Positions 6,935-15,911 of a stretch of DNA of 17,894 bases are shown piece after piece. Under the pieces are notes generated by a model. That model was not told the DNA's origin and ran no database searches. It was given only the letters and a program-made list of their open reading frames with translations. The stretch covers positions 1-17,894 of the forward strand of contig JANPII010000097.1 of NCBI GenBank assembly GCA_031424915.1, in the 5' to 3' direction. The first letter of the stretch is position 1. Every line of letters starts with the position of its first letter. Source of the stretch: JANPII01 sp031424915 (GTDB lineage Bacteria > Pseudomonadota > Alphaproteobacteria > Rickettsiales > Midichloriaceae). The position numbers were made by a program, and so were the translations under genes.

Positions 6935-9900
6935 ATGCGAAAAACTTGTTCTACACATGATATCAACTATATGCTAGTTCTCAAGCACGGATTCACCTTT
7001 GTTGATCTATATGACCATGATGGCCTAAAGCGCCTAGATCATGCTTTTCTTGAATATATTTTAAATGATGAGCCAAGCTTGTACCAGCAGCTTAATATGG
7101 CTCGTACAACCCCACTAGGTGCAAAAGAAAGTTCGCAGCTAATTATTAAGCTAGCACCTCTGGTTGAAGCCTTCCTTAGTGATCTATTTGATATTGATAA
7201 TGAAGTAACAGCTCTACGCTCTCAGCATCATAAATTAGCACCTCTGTTTACCTGCAAGCGCTTATTCGTACAACGCCAGGCAGCAAAAGCTTATACTATA
7301 GAGCAGCTCGCTAATATGGATGACCAGATTAAAGAGGCCGAAAAGACCCTATGTACTGGAGGCCTAGAGATTACCGATGAGTTGATCTTTGCGCAGCAAG
7401 TAGCCTTATGGCAGCAAGAAAATAATCAACAGATGTTGGAAGCGGCAAAGTTATATGCTGCGTGGGCGGTGCATCATGAAGAGGGCAAACGCCGCCACAA
7501 AAGCGGCATACTTTTTAAGGTTCCCCATAAACTTAATTCTGAGCAGCTATTGGATGTGGCTTACACACAAAACAATATTAGCTCTAAACCAGAGGATATA
7601 ATCCCCCGCCACGGCTTTACTCACACCGACCCTGGCATATCTTTGGCTCAAGCTTTAGATAATGCTAATTACTGTATTTTTTGCCATAATCAAAGTAAAG
7701 ACTCATGCTCACATGGCATGAGGGACAAAAATACGGGAAGTTATGTAGAAAATAGCCTGCATATCAAATTGACCGGCTGCCCTCTTGATGAAAAAATTTC
7801 TGAGATGAATACTTTAAAGTCAGAAGGCTGGATAATAGCTGCCTTAGCGGTGGTAGCTATAGATAATCCCATGGTTGCGGCTACTGGTCATCGTATCTGC
7901 AATGACTGCATGAAAGCGTGTATCTACCAAAAGCAAGAGCCAGTGGACATTCCCATGGTAGAAAGTCGGGTACTTAGCGATGTGCTACACCTACCTTGGG
8001 GTTTTGAGATATATAGCTTGCTTACTCGTTGGAACCCCCTCAACTTTGCATGCCCCCTACCCCACGCCCCTCAGCCACATAAAGTCCTAGTTGCAGGTCT
8101 GGGGCCTGCAGGATTTACCTTAGCGCACTACCTATTGCAGCATGGCTATACTGTAGCAGCAATAGATGGACTGAAGATTGAGCCACTAGCTGCTGATATT
8201 TCCGGCATTTACCAAGATGGAATGCGAATACCTTTTGCGCCAATTCAAGATATAACCACCTTATTTTCTAGCTTAGATACCCGCAAGGCTTATGGCTTCG
8301 GTGGGGTGGCAGAATATGGCATTACTGTACGCTGGGATAAAAATTACCTAACGATAATCCGCCTTCTACTAGAGCGGCGCACTAATTTCCGTATGTATGG
8401 TGGAGTGCGCTTTGGCAGCAACATCACCTATGACAAGGCTTTAGCTTTGGGTTTTGACCATATTGCTCTGGCCCTAGGCGCTGGCCGACCAAAGTTACCA
8501 CCCATACCCAATGTATTAGCACGAGGAGTGCGTACTGCTTCTGATTTCCTTATGGCTCTACAACTGACTGGGGCGGCGCGTCATGATTCTATTGCTAGCC
8601 TGCAGATTAGATTACCTGTGGTGGTAATTGGTGGCGGTCTAACCGCTATAGATGCAGCGACTGAGAGTTTGGCATACTATATGGTGCAGGTAGAAAAATA
8701 CCTAAAACGTTATGAGGCTCTGGGTGAAGCTATTATGCAGGGCCTAAACTACAAAGAGCGAGAGATTGCCCACGAATTTATTGAGCATGCAAAGCAATTA
8801 CGCACAGCTAATTCTAAGCAGCGCCTGGAGTTATTGCAAGGATGGGGCGGAGTAAAGGTTGTATATCGTAAGCGCTTACAAGATGCTCCCAGCTATCGCC
8901 TTAACCATGAGGAGCTACAGAAGGCTCTGACAGAGGGTATAGTTTTTGTTGAAAATATAGACCCTAAAAGTATTGCCATAGATGCAGAGGGAGACTGCAT
9001 TGGGTTAGAATATACAGATGGCCTCATACCTGCTCATACCATACTTATTGCAGCTGGTACGCTACCCAATACAGTGCTTGCGCGTGAGGATGCTAAGCAC
9101 TTCCACAGTATCGGTGCATATTTTACCGCATATGACTTAGACGGAACTCAACAAGAACCCCAGCGCAGTGCAAAACCAGACGTACCATATATGCTAACAG
9201 CAATAGCAGCAGATGGGCGTAGTGCGAGCTTTTGGGGCGACCTTCACCCCTCTTATGCAGGGAATGTCGTCAAAGCTATGGCAAGCGCTAAACAGGGCCA
9301 TCCAGTAGTCTGCTCTGCTTTGTCTACTATGGAGCCTCATAATACTATGCCCGCCAAAGAATTTTTCCAAGCTATGGATGAAGGATTACTGGCTACTGTA
9401 CATAAGGTAAAGGAGCTAGCTCCTGACATTATTGAGGTAGTAGTTCATGCGAAGTTTGCCGCACAAGAATTTAAGCCAGGCCAATTCTTCCGTATGCAAA
9501 ACTATGAAGCCAATGCCCTTAAGAAGAGAGATACCGTGCTGGCTATGGAGGGCCTAGCATTGACTGGCGCAACGGTGGATATAGAGCAAGGGTTAATCTC
9601 GCTGGTAGTATTAATGATGGGAGGGTCTTCTAATTTATGCGCCTACTTAAAGCCAGGCGAGCAAGTAATATTGATGGGACCTACTGGCTCTCCTACTCAT
9701 ATTCCTCAGAATGAAACAGTTATGCTTATAGGCGGCGGGTTAGGCAATGCAGTGCTACTATCTATTGGTGCTGCCATGCGTGCTAGTGGTTGCAGAGTGC
9801 TATATTTCGCAGGTTATCGTCATTTACATGATCGTTATAAATTAACAGAAATAGAGGCTGCCGCAGATATAGTAGTATGGTGCTGTGATGAAAAAGCACC

Positions 9901-10333
9901 TCCAGCCAGACGCTCATGTGATCTTAGCTTTCATGGCAACATTGTAGAAGCAATAGAGGCATATAACGCTGGAAAGCTGGGGAATATACCTATATCGCTA
10001 GGTGATGTTCACCGTATTATGGTTATAGGTTCAGATAAAATGATGGCAGCAGTAGTTAAAGCTAGGTATGAGAGCTTTGGTGATGTTTTTACTCCTAATA
10101 CCAAGGTAATAGCCTCGATCAACTCTCCTATGCAGTGTATGATGAAGGAGATATGCGCACAATGCCTACAACGCCATGTGGACCCCATAACAGGCGCTGA
10201 AAGCTATGTCTATAGCTGCTATAACCAGGACCAAGATGCAAGTAGCGTAGACTTCTGCCACCTGCACCTGCGCCTGACGCAGAATAACATCCAGGAAAAA
10301 GCTACGGCAGTGTGGCTGGATAGTGTTGGGTAG
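6935..10333 (+). CDS. NfnAB-like fused iron-sulfur flavoprotein oxidoreductase (GltD-like plus PyrK-like modules)
   Basis: This 1132-residue protein joins several redox modules. Residues 1-240 are helical and unassigned. A GltD/NfnB-type iron-sulfur region follows, with Cys247, Cys250, Cys258 and Cys282 (GCPLDEKI), then ICNDCMKAC (Cys322, 325, 329). An FAD Rossmann fold starts at 383 (GLGPAG at 388-393) and an NAD(P) fold at 561 (VIGGGLTAIDAA). From about 815 there is a ferredoxin-reductase/PyrK-like module: a FAD-barrel segment (FKPGQFFRM, 846-854), a nucleotide fold (LIGGGLGNAV, 931-940), and a cysteine cluster Cys1068, Cys1074, Cys1077, Cys1095 suited to a 2Fe-2S centre. In NfnAB these two modules are separate subunits that couple NADH, NADPH and ferredoxin. 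Here they form one chain, so NAD(P)H:ferredoxin-type or other electron transfer is inferred. No Shine-Dalgarno precedes the ATG at 6935; the ATG at 6971 is an alternative. Confidence 0.85.
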   Translation: MRKTCSTHDINYMLVLKHGFTFVDLYDHDGLKRLDHAFLEYILNDEPSLYQQLNMARTTPLGAKESSQLIIKLAPLVEAFLSDLFDIDNEVTALRSQHHKLAPLFTCKRLFVQRQAAKAYTIEQLANMDDQIKEAEKTLCTGGLEITDELIFAQQVALWQQENNQQMLEAAKLYAAWAVHHEEGKRRHKSGILFKVPHKLNSEQLLDVAYTQNNISSKPEDIIPRHGFTHTDPGISLAQALDNANYCIFCHNQSKDSCSHGMRDKNTGSYVENSLHIKLTGCPLDEKISEMNTLKSEGWIIAALAVVAIDNPMVAATGHRICNDCMKACIYQKQEPVDIPMVESRVLSDVLHLPWGFEIYSLLTRWNPLNFACPLPHAPQPHKVLVAGLGPAGFTLAHYLLQHGYTVAAIDGLKIEPLAADISGIYQDGMRIPFAPIQDITTLFSSLDTRKAYGFGGVAEYGITVRWDKNYLTIIRLLLERRTNFRMYGGVRFGSNITYDKALALGFDHIALALGAGRPKLPPIPNVLARGVRTASDFLMALQLTGAARHDSIASLQIRLPVVVIGGGLTAIDAATESLAYYMVQVEKYLKRYEALGEAIMQGLNYKEREIAHEFIEHAKQLRTANSKQRLELLQGWGGVKVVYRKRLQDAPSYRLNHEELQKALTEGIVFVENIDPKSIAIDAEGDCIGLEYTDGLIPAHTILIAAGTLPNTVLAREDAKHFHSIGAYFTAYDLDGTQQEPQRSAKPDVPYMLTAIAADGRSASFWGDLHPSYAGNVVKAMASAKQGHPVVCSALSTMEPHNTMPAKEFFQAMDEGLLATVHKVKELAPDIIEVVVHAKFAAQEFKPGQFFRMQNYEANALKKRDTVLAMEGLALTGATVDIEQGLISLVVLMMGGSSNLCAYLKPGEQVILMGPTGSPTHIPQNETVMLIGGGLGNAVLLSIGAAMRASGCRVLYFAGYRHLHDRYKLTEIEAAADIVVWCCDEKAPPARRSCDLSFHGNIVEAIEAYNAGKLGNIPISLGDVHRIMVIGSDKMMAAVVKARYESFGDVFTPNTKVIASINSPMQCMMKEICAQCLQRHVDPITGAESYVYSCYNQDQDASSVDFCHLHLRLTQNNIQEKATAVWLDSVG

Positions 10334-10340
10334 GCTGTAG

Positions 10341-10429
10341 TAGATTGCCGCGCACCTTCGGTGCTCGCAAAGACGATTTATAGGTGGTTTCATGCGCTCG
10401 TCATTGCGTGCAAGCGGTGCGGCAATCCA
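10341..10429. repeat. Palindromic intergenic repeat element, copy 1
   Basis: An imperfect inverted repeat of about 89 bases. The left arm (10343-10376) starts GATTGCCGCGC and ends CGCAAAGACGA. The right arm (10398-10427) starts TCGTCATTGCG and ends GTGCGGCAATC. The outer ends (GATTGCC/GGCAATC) and inner ends (GACGA/TCGTC) pair exactly, with mismatches between; the left arm also holds a small hairpin, GCACC-TTC-GGTGC. The CGTCATTGCG...GCAATCCA motif resembles short palindromic elements spread through Rickettsiales and other intracellular bacteria. As RNA it would fold into a long hairpin downstream of the flavoprotein gene and might end or stabilise that transcript. The rest of the 10334-10516 gap shows nothing else I can call. 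Confidence 0.7.
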
Positions 10430-10516
10430 TAAACATTTGCACCCTAACCCACTTTTCAGTACTATTCTTTTATTCATACTGATGTAGTATAGCGCAAACC
10501 CCCAAGTAATATAGCC

Positions 10517-12790
10517 ATGCAGCCTAGTTCTACAGCAGCAATAAAAAATTATGCTCAACTCATCAACAAGATAGCGCGGCTAGCTGCAACTAATATAGAA
10601 GAAGCAAAATCAGAGCTTTGCCTACAACTATATCAACAGGCTGAAAAACTCTCTCCTAACATACAATACGATGCACTGTTAGGCTATACTCCTATAGTTT
10701 TTGCAATTACTAGGCTACATTCTAGCTCCTTGTTGAAGTTTATTTTGCCCAAGCTCTTAGATATATACTCAACGCAGATAGACTGGCAAGCTACAGTCAT
10801 CATCGAAGACGCACAGCCCCTTGATACCCTAAGCTTTATGGTGCGCCACCTAATTCCTGAGCAATTGCGTATTATAACACAATTGGATAAAGAGGGAGTG
10901 TTATCCTTTTCCTTACCGCAATGCCGCAATGCCCTATTTTTGCAACCATACCAAACTGACAGCACTAAAGTTTGGCACAAGCATATTGCTAGCAAAATGC
11001 AAAATGAGCTAAAAGAAATGTATAACCTTTCAGATACAGCGCTATTTGATTTCTACACTTCCTTACTGGCTAAAGATGACGGGCCATATATGAGCGAGTT
11101 TCTAGCATACGTAAGGCAGCTTCCTTGTGACTTACGGTATGATAGAAAGATAGATTACCCGCATTTACTGGCAGCGTTACCAGAACAAAATGTAGGTGCT
11201 GCAGCTACTATAGTTTCCTCACCCATCACCCTATATCATGAACTAGAGACCATAAACATCACGGAGATATCTACTCATACGTCCATATTCCTTGAGCATA
11301 TGTTGGCCCATTATCCAATCCTTGAGGCTCAAGATATAAAGATCTTTGCCCGCTGTTATAAATTTTTAGCACCAGCTATTATAGACGGCAATTTTCAAGT
11401 ATGCCGTGATACATTGCTGCAAACCTGCAAAGTACTAGCCCAGCATATTAATCACCCTAATTTTGCTAACATTATTACTGCTATTAATCAACAGCTGACA
11501 GTAGATGGCCAGGCACTCCAAATATTGCCAGAAAATCCAGAGTTTTATGCCAATTCTAATTTTAGTTCTCAAGATTTGCTTGCTGCCATTATAAAAGTTG
11601 ATCCTATAAAGAACTCTCTACTATTGCACTTGGATCCTATTGCTAAAACCCAAGCGCAAATGCTAAATGGTAAGGTCGATTTGCTTCCTATTTTGGCGCA
11701 ATTTGCCTATACCTCTGCCACTTCAGGCCAGCATAAAGTAGAATACTTTATGCTATTACATCCAAATGACTACCATAAGCTGAAAGAAGAAATAGGAATA
11801 CAACAAAAAATAGGCGAGGTTATTAATTATAACGCACTGTTAGATTTAGCTGCCAAGCTAAAGCTAAACTCCATCATCCCTTTTCTACTTCAACAAGTAG
11901 GCTATTTAGATCCTGTCACCTCTATTACGTTATTACGTAACTACATCACCCCAATTGAAGATACATCAGCTGAAATAGACTGCTTAAACAATGACGTTGA
12001 CCCTGTGATTATGTCAAACATTATAATAACATTAAGTATAGAACTTAGTGAATTGCTGGTATCTGACCTATTAGATATAATTATCCATAATAATATTAAT
12101 GAAGCCGTAGGCAAGGAACTAGTAGCCGCTCAATGTATGAAACTTCTACAACATCCTAGCCTGGATTTATCTAATGTTTTGCTAGCAGCACTAAAAAAAT
12201 ACCATACAGATGACCCCTGGAGTCAAAATTTAATTTTGCTATACCTAAATAACTTAGACCCCTCAGGACTTAGGAAAATAGCGGTGACTGATGCTTTATT
12301 TCATTTTTTAGTGGATTATAATACTACTAACCAATTCTCATCTTTATATAATTTATTACACCAAAAAATAGATTTATTTTCGTTATTATCTCGCCCTTTA
12401 ACCAGTTCACTTGTTGCTCCTCTTACTATGCAGGAAACTTTATTTTCTTACATTGTAAAAAAACACTTCCAAGATAGTTCAATTATGGGCATTATTTCAC
12501 AACCTACAATTATCAACTTTTGGGTAACAGAACATGAGTATAGTGGTTTTGTGCATTATAGTAATATAGAGGAGGAATTAGCAATGTTAGCTCCTTATTT
12601 AAGGTTCGATCAAACGCTTCTACACGAAGTAAAGCATTTACTCGAGGATTTAAGCCATTGTCCTAATATCGCAGCAATACATGAATATATTCTATCATGT
12701 TCCAACCAACCTTACTGGCAAGCTGAAACTCTAATGTTATTAGAAACACTTGAATATGCAAAAAGTCACCATTTCCACTATGAGAGCTAA
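10517..12790 (+). CDS. Large, probably all-helical protein of unknown function, first of a tandem pair
   Basis: I do not recognise the family of this 757-residue protein. It has no signal peptide or membrane helix and is rich in Leu, Ile, His and Gln in amphipathic-helix patterns, suggesting an alpha-solenoid. Two segments weakly resemble ankyrin repeats: residues 54-79 (LLGYTPIVFAITRLHSSSLL) and about 435-462 (INYNALLDLAAKLKLNSIIP). Neither is a full consensus repeat. No nucleotide-binding, protease or nuclease motif is visible. The ATG at 10517 has no good Shine-Dalgarno, and no convincing promoter lies in the preceding gap. The stop codon is one base before the next gene, so the two are probably co-translated and may form a complex. 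In an intracellular bacterium such a protein could be a secreted effector, but that is inference from context only. Confidence 0.85.
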   Translation: MQPSSTAAIKNYAQLINKIARLAATNIEEAKSELCLQLYQQAEKLSPNIQYDALLGYTPIVFAITRLHSSSLLKFILPKLLDIYSTQIDWQATVIIEDAQPLDTLSFMVRHLIPEQLRIITQLDKEGVLSFSLPQCRNALFLQPYQTDSTKVWHKHIASKMQNELKEMYNLSDTALFDFYTSLLAKDDGPYMSEFLAYVRQLPCDLRYDRKIDYPHLLAALPEQNVGAAATIVSSPITLYHELETINITEISTHTSIFLEHMLAHYPILEAQDIKIFARCYKFLAPAIIDGNFQVCRDTLLQTCKVLAQHINHPNFANIITAINQQLTVDGQALQILPENPEFYANSNFSSQDLLAAIIKVDPIKNSLLLHLDPIAKTQAQMLNGKVDLLPILAQFAYTSATSGQHKVEYFMLLHPNDYHKLKEEIGIQQKIGEVINYNALLDLAAKLKLNSIIPFLLQQVGYLDPVTSITLLRNYITPIEDTSAEIDCLNNDVDPVIMSNIIITLSIELSELLVSDLLDIIIHNNINEAVGKELVAAQCMKLLQHPSLDLSNVLLAALKKYHTDDPWSQNLILLYLNNLDPSGLRKIAVTDALFHFLVDYNTTNQFSSLYNLLHQKIDLFSLLSRPLTSSLVAPLTMQETLFSYIVKKHFQDSSIMGIISQPTIINFWVTEHEYSGFVHYSNIEEELAMLAPYLRFDQTLLHEVKHLLEDLSHCPNIAAIHEYILSCSNQPYWQAETLMLLETLEYAKSHHFHYES

Positions 12791-12791
12791 A

Positions 12792-15716
12792 ATGACGGCT
12801 GCTAACTGCTCCGCTTTGCTATATGAGATCCTTTACAATCCGTGCCGCTATGACCTACATAACTGTACTGTAGTCAACAGCCTGCGTCTGGATTTCTTTC
12901 AAGCATTCAGCAGCTTAGATGTTAACCTTCACTACTCTGAGCTTGATGGTAATACAGTATTAGAATTCTTAGCACGCCATGCTCGCACTAATTTTGAATC
13001 TGTTGTAGCAGGCAGCCATCAGTACTATGGTTCTATATGGTTCATAATTTTTTGCACATTTTTACAAACTAAGGCCTCGGGTATAGCACTTAATAACACT
13101 GCACCTGAGTTTTTAGAATCACTAATAATTGGTAATTATGCCCCAGTGATAGATCTGGTACTTGCTACCGCTAAGGGCGGATTAATGCAATTAAAACCCT
13201 CAGATGTAGCTACTCTTTATGCCGATATGGCAGCCATCAACAATGCAGCAGCAGCCCAGCTTAAAAGCTTTGTATTGGAACAGGTAGTGCAAAATCAACG
13301 TTTGGCACAAGCATTAAAGGAAGCCTTACCTAATGGTCCAGCAGCATTAACTATTACAGATTATTTGATTTATAATATTGCACAACATGACAAAGACTTT
13401 AGCGCTAAGCTAATGATCGGCCTATGGGATAGATATTATCGAGGTGATGCACTACCAGAAATAACAGGAGTAGTAGATAAGCTGCTACATCTGCCTAGTG
13501 CATTAACCCTATGGCCTCAAGATAAACCTCTCACAACTTTAAAAAACACCATAGCACTTTTATATAATGTAATTCCCAATGCTAAAACATTGTGGCGTAG
13601 CTATATTATACAAAAAGACAATGTAGAGGCGTTGAGAGATTTTTTAGAGAATGTAAAGGGCACAGAGCAAGAGTGCCAAGCTTGGCTGGGCAGTATATCC
13701 TTAGACACCGAAGTAGCAGCAGCGCTACTCACTCCTGATACAATACTTAAAATGTCTGGCAATATACCTGCATATATAATGATTGAGCACCATGCAGCAA
13801 GTAGCAAGGACCTTAGCATACTTTCATATTGGCTGCATTTTTGGCATGATGATTACTTATCCATTTTAAAACATACGCATAGCGATTTAATACGCACAGA
13901 ACTGCTGCAATCCAGTAAGTATGGCTCCATTATGGCTCAACATAAGTTGGCCTTATTAAACCTACCCTATTTATCTGCACAGCAATGTGAAGAAATATAT
14001 AAGTTGGCGCATGTAGACAATATACTGGCGGAATACACTGCCTTAAAGGCCTACAATGATGGTGCTATTGACATATTGCTGCGCTTTACTGGAAAAGCCT
14101 TACAAGAAGCATTGATAGATTATGAAAAGGGGTGGGGCAATTTAGGAGAAGTAATACAACTTCAGATCTTAGCCAACGAAGACCTATCCGTTTTAGTACG
14201 CCAAAATATGCTAATAACTTGTTATAAAGCTATGCACCACCAGCAGCTGCAAACACCTTTAACTCTAAAGCAATTAGCGCTTTGTCCCTTTGCTCCTCAA
14301 TCACCAGAGTTTTATAACCTCTCGGTGAAAGAGATGTTGCAACCTAACCTGGTGTTGCCACAAATTACTGGCGAGACTATACTAACTTACCCTCAAGTAG
14401 CCAAGGATTTCGCTACTTTGCTGTGGGAAGAAAAAATATTAGAATTGGTCACAAATCATATGGTAAGCAGGCTTCACCTGCTCTTGCCTGGAATCCCGCT
14501 AGATCATAATCTTTATATGGATATAGCGAGTAATTTAATCAAGCACGCTAATATGCTTTCAGGTGAGACAACTGTACAGCTGATGCTGTCTTTAGATTAT
14601 TCTCCTACTTTGATTCAAGACACACTGAATTCTATGTCTATAGAGCTGAGCGCTGAGGAATTGGCAAAAGTCTTAAATATGACATTAGCAAAGCATATGG
14701 ATGCACATACCTTCGCCTTTCTTCACACTATTGATGCTCTATCTCTAGACATTCAAGATTATCAGGCGGAATCCTTACTCCTAAATTATGTTGCTGATCG
14801 TCATTTTAGCCTCGAGGTTACCAATGCTCTAGTCAAAAGCTTGAATATAGAAGTAGATTACGAGTTAATTCAAGAAATATGGCAACTACAGCCAGACATT
14901 ATTCCATATATTATGCACTATCAACTAGAACAGGTATACGCTAAATACGACCCAAGCAGCGTAGAGGAATATGTTTCTAATCTCCTGGCTTCAGCCTTTA
15001 GCGATGGAGCAATTAATGAGGACGCCCATATTCCATTATTAGATAATTACTTTAGGCAAATGCAGTATTATGGCAATTTAAAGCAGGCATGGAGCAAAGC
15101 TTTTCTACAGTTGATTTCAAGCGGAGATCATAATATAGCCGAGAAATTAGAGTTAGTAGGTAATAATTACGGAGCCTTACTGGATTTCACTTTGATTTTT
15201 GATGCTGTCGAAGCTAGGCCTCAGCTCATTAGACATGATGTATATAAGATTTTATATGAGGCTTTTGCGCCCAGCTTTATCCCAGCCTTAGCAGAATATA
15301 CTAGCAAGCTGTCTGATAATGAAAATGCGGTTCTATGGCAATCTTTAAGAACAGTACTACAAGAAGAAATGAGCTATGTAAAAAGTATATTTAACCACCC
15401 ATCCTATGCCAGTGAATTATACCACCTTTTATACAGTATTAAATTACTGCCTGCTCAACAACAAGTTGCAACTTTATTATTCTCCGATGGTCAACATTCT
15501 ATGTTATTTGAGCTTACCCATAGCAATGAGATAGCACTTAATTTATGCAATCAGTTAGATCTAATCGACCCCAGTGTGATTCAAGCAGCTATCGATAGTT
15601 TACCAGTAACTGATTGCATATACGAACCAGAAGAAATAGTACAGAATATATCCAGCATAAGTTATGATCCAGCTTTGCAAAGTGAAGCTTTGGAAGCGGT
15701 TTATTTTCACTGCTAG
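12792..15716 (+). CDS. Very large, probably all-helical protein of unknown function, second of a tandem pair
   Basis: The family is not recognised. I prefer the ATG at 12792, one base after the upstream stop codon and five bases after GAGAG, giving 974 residues; ATGs at 12780 and 12756 and a TTG at 12750 are in frame but lack a Shine-Dalgarno. The protein has no signal peptide or clear membrane helix and reads as a continuous series of Leu-rich amphipathic helices. Residues 41-72 (SLDVNLHYSELDGNTVLEFL onward) resemble one ankyrin repeat, at about the same distance from the N-terminus as in the preceding protein (54-79). This hints that the two are distant paralogues. No catalytic motif is seen. 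The short overlap of the two open frames does not look like a recent frameshift, because a stop at 12741 closes this frame just upstream. Confidence 0.85.
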   Translation: MTAANCSALLYEILYNPCRYDLHNCTVVNSLRLDFFQAFSSLDVNLHYSELDGNTVLEFLARHARTNFESVVAGSHQYYGSIWFIIFCTFLQTKASGIALNNTAPEFLESLIIGNYAPVIDLVLATAKGGLMQLKPSDVATLYADMAAINNAAAAQLKSFVLEQVVQNQRLAQALKEALPNGPAALTITDYLIYNIAQHDKDFSAKLMIGLWDRYYRGDALPEITGVVDKLLHLPSALTLWPQDKPLTTLKNTIALLYNVIPNAKTLWRSYIIQKDNVEALRDFLENVKGTEQECQAWLGSISLDTEVAAALLTPDTILKMSGNIPAYIMIEHHAASSKDLSILSYWLHFWHDDYLSILKHTHSDLIRTELLQSSKYGSIMAQHKLALLNLPYLSAQQCEEIYKLAHVDNILAEYTALKAYNDGAIDILLRFTGKALQEALIDYEKGWGNLGEVIQLQILANEDLSVLVRQNMLITCYKAMHHQQLQTPLTLKQLALCPFAPQSPEFYNLSVKEMLQPNLVLPQITGETILTYPQVAKDFATLLWEEKILELVTNHMVSRLHLLLPGIPLDHNLYMDIASNLIKHANMLSGETTVQLMLSLDYSPTLIQDTLNSMSIELSAEELAKVLNMTLAKHMDAHTFAFLHTIDALSLDIQDYQAESLLLNYVADRHFSLEVTNALVKSLNIEVDYELIQEIWQLQPDIIPYIMHYQLEQVYAKYDPSSVEEYVSNLLASAFSDGAINEDAHIPLLDNYFRQMQYYGNLKQAWSKAFLQLISSGDHNIAEKLELVGNNYGALLDFTLIFDAVEARPQLIRHDVYKILYEAFAPSFIPALAEYTSKLSDNENAVLWQSLRTVLQEEMSYVKSIFNHPSYASELYHLLYSIKLLPAQQQVATLLFSDGQHSMLFELTHSNEIALNLCNQLDLIDPSVIQAAIDSLPVTDCIYEPEEIVQNISSISYDPALQSEALEAVYFHC

Positions 15717-15761
15717 AAACCCCAATTTTGGCGTAGACTAATGGTGCAAAGTTCATAAAAT

Positions 15762-15843
15762 CGTCATCACGAGCGTAGGAGGCGCGTGGTGATCCAGCAA
15801 GTATTTCCTGGACTGCAGCAGACCTTTGGTGCTCGCAGTGACG
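15762..15843. repeat. Palindromic intergenic repeat element, copy 2, between convergent genes
   Basis: An imperfect inverted repeat of 82 bases. The outer ends CGTCA (15762) and TGACG (15839-15843) pair, as do CGAGC and GCTCG just inside them and the inner TCCAG (15793-15797) and CTGGA (15808-15812). The middle of each arm matches poorly. Arm sequences are related to those of the element at 10341-10429, but the phase is reversed: here CGTCA is outermost and TCCA innermost. Lying between the stop codons of the 974-residue protein gene and der, it may act as a two-way terminator. The remaining gap to 15911 is AT-rich with no other feature I can support. Confidence 0.65.
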
Positions 15844-15911
15844 CCTGCTTTCAATTATATTAATAAAACTTTAATCCACTCAACTGAATAGATACCCCTA
15901 GCTAAATAAGC

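Noticed and set aside
10166..10558. Minus-strand open frame of 130 codons across the flavoprotein 3' end and the palindromic repeat
   Set aside because: It is antisense to a well-supported gene, and its middle is simply the translated palindromic element. It shows no recognisable domain.
12741..12795. Frameshift joining the 757- and 974-residue proteins into one gene
   Set aside because: The second frame is closed by a stop at 12741, and it has a plausible start with GAGAG upstream of 12792 right after the first stop. Ordinary stop-start coupling explains the junction.
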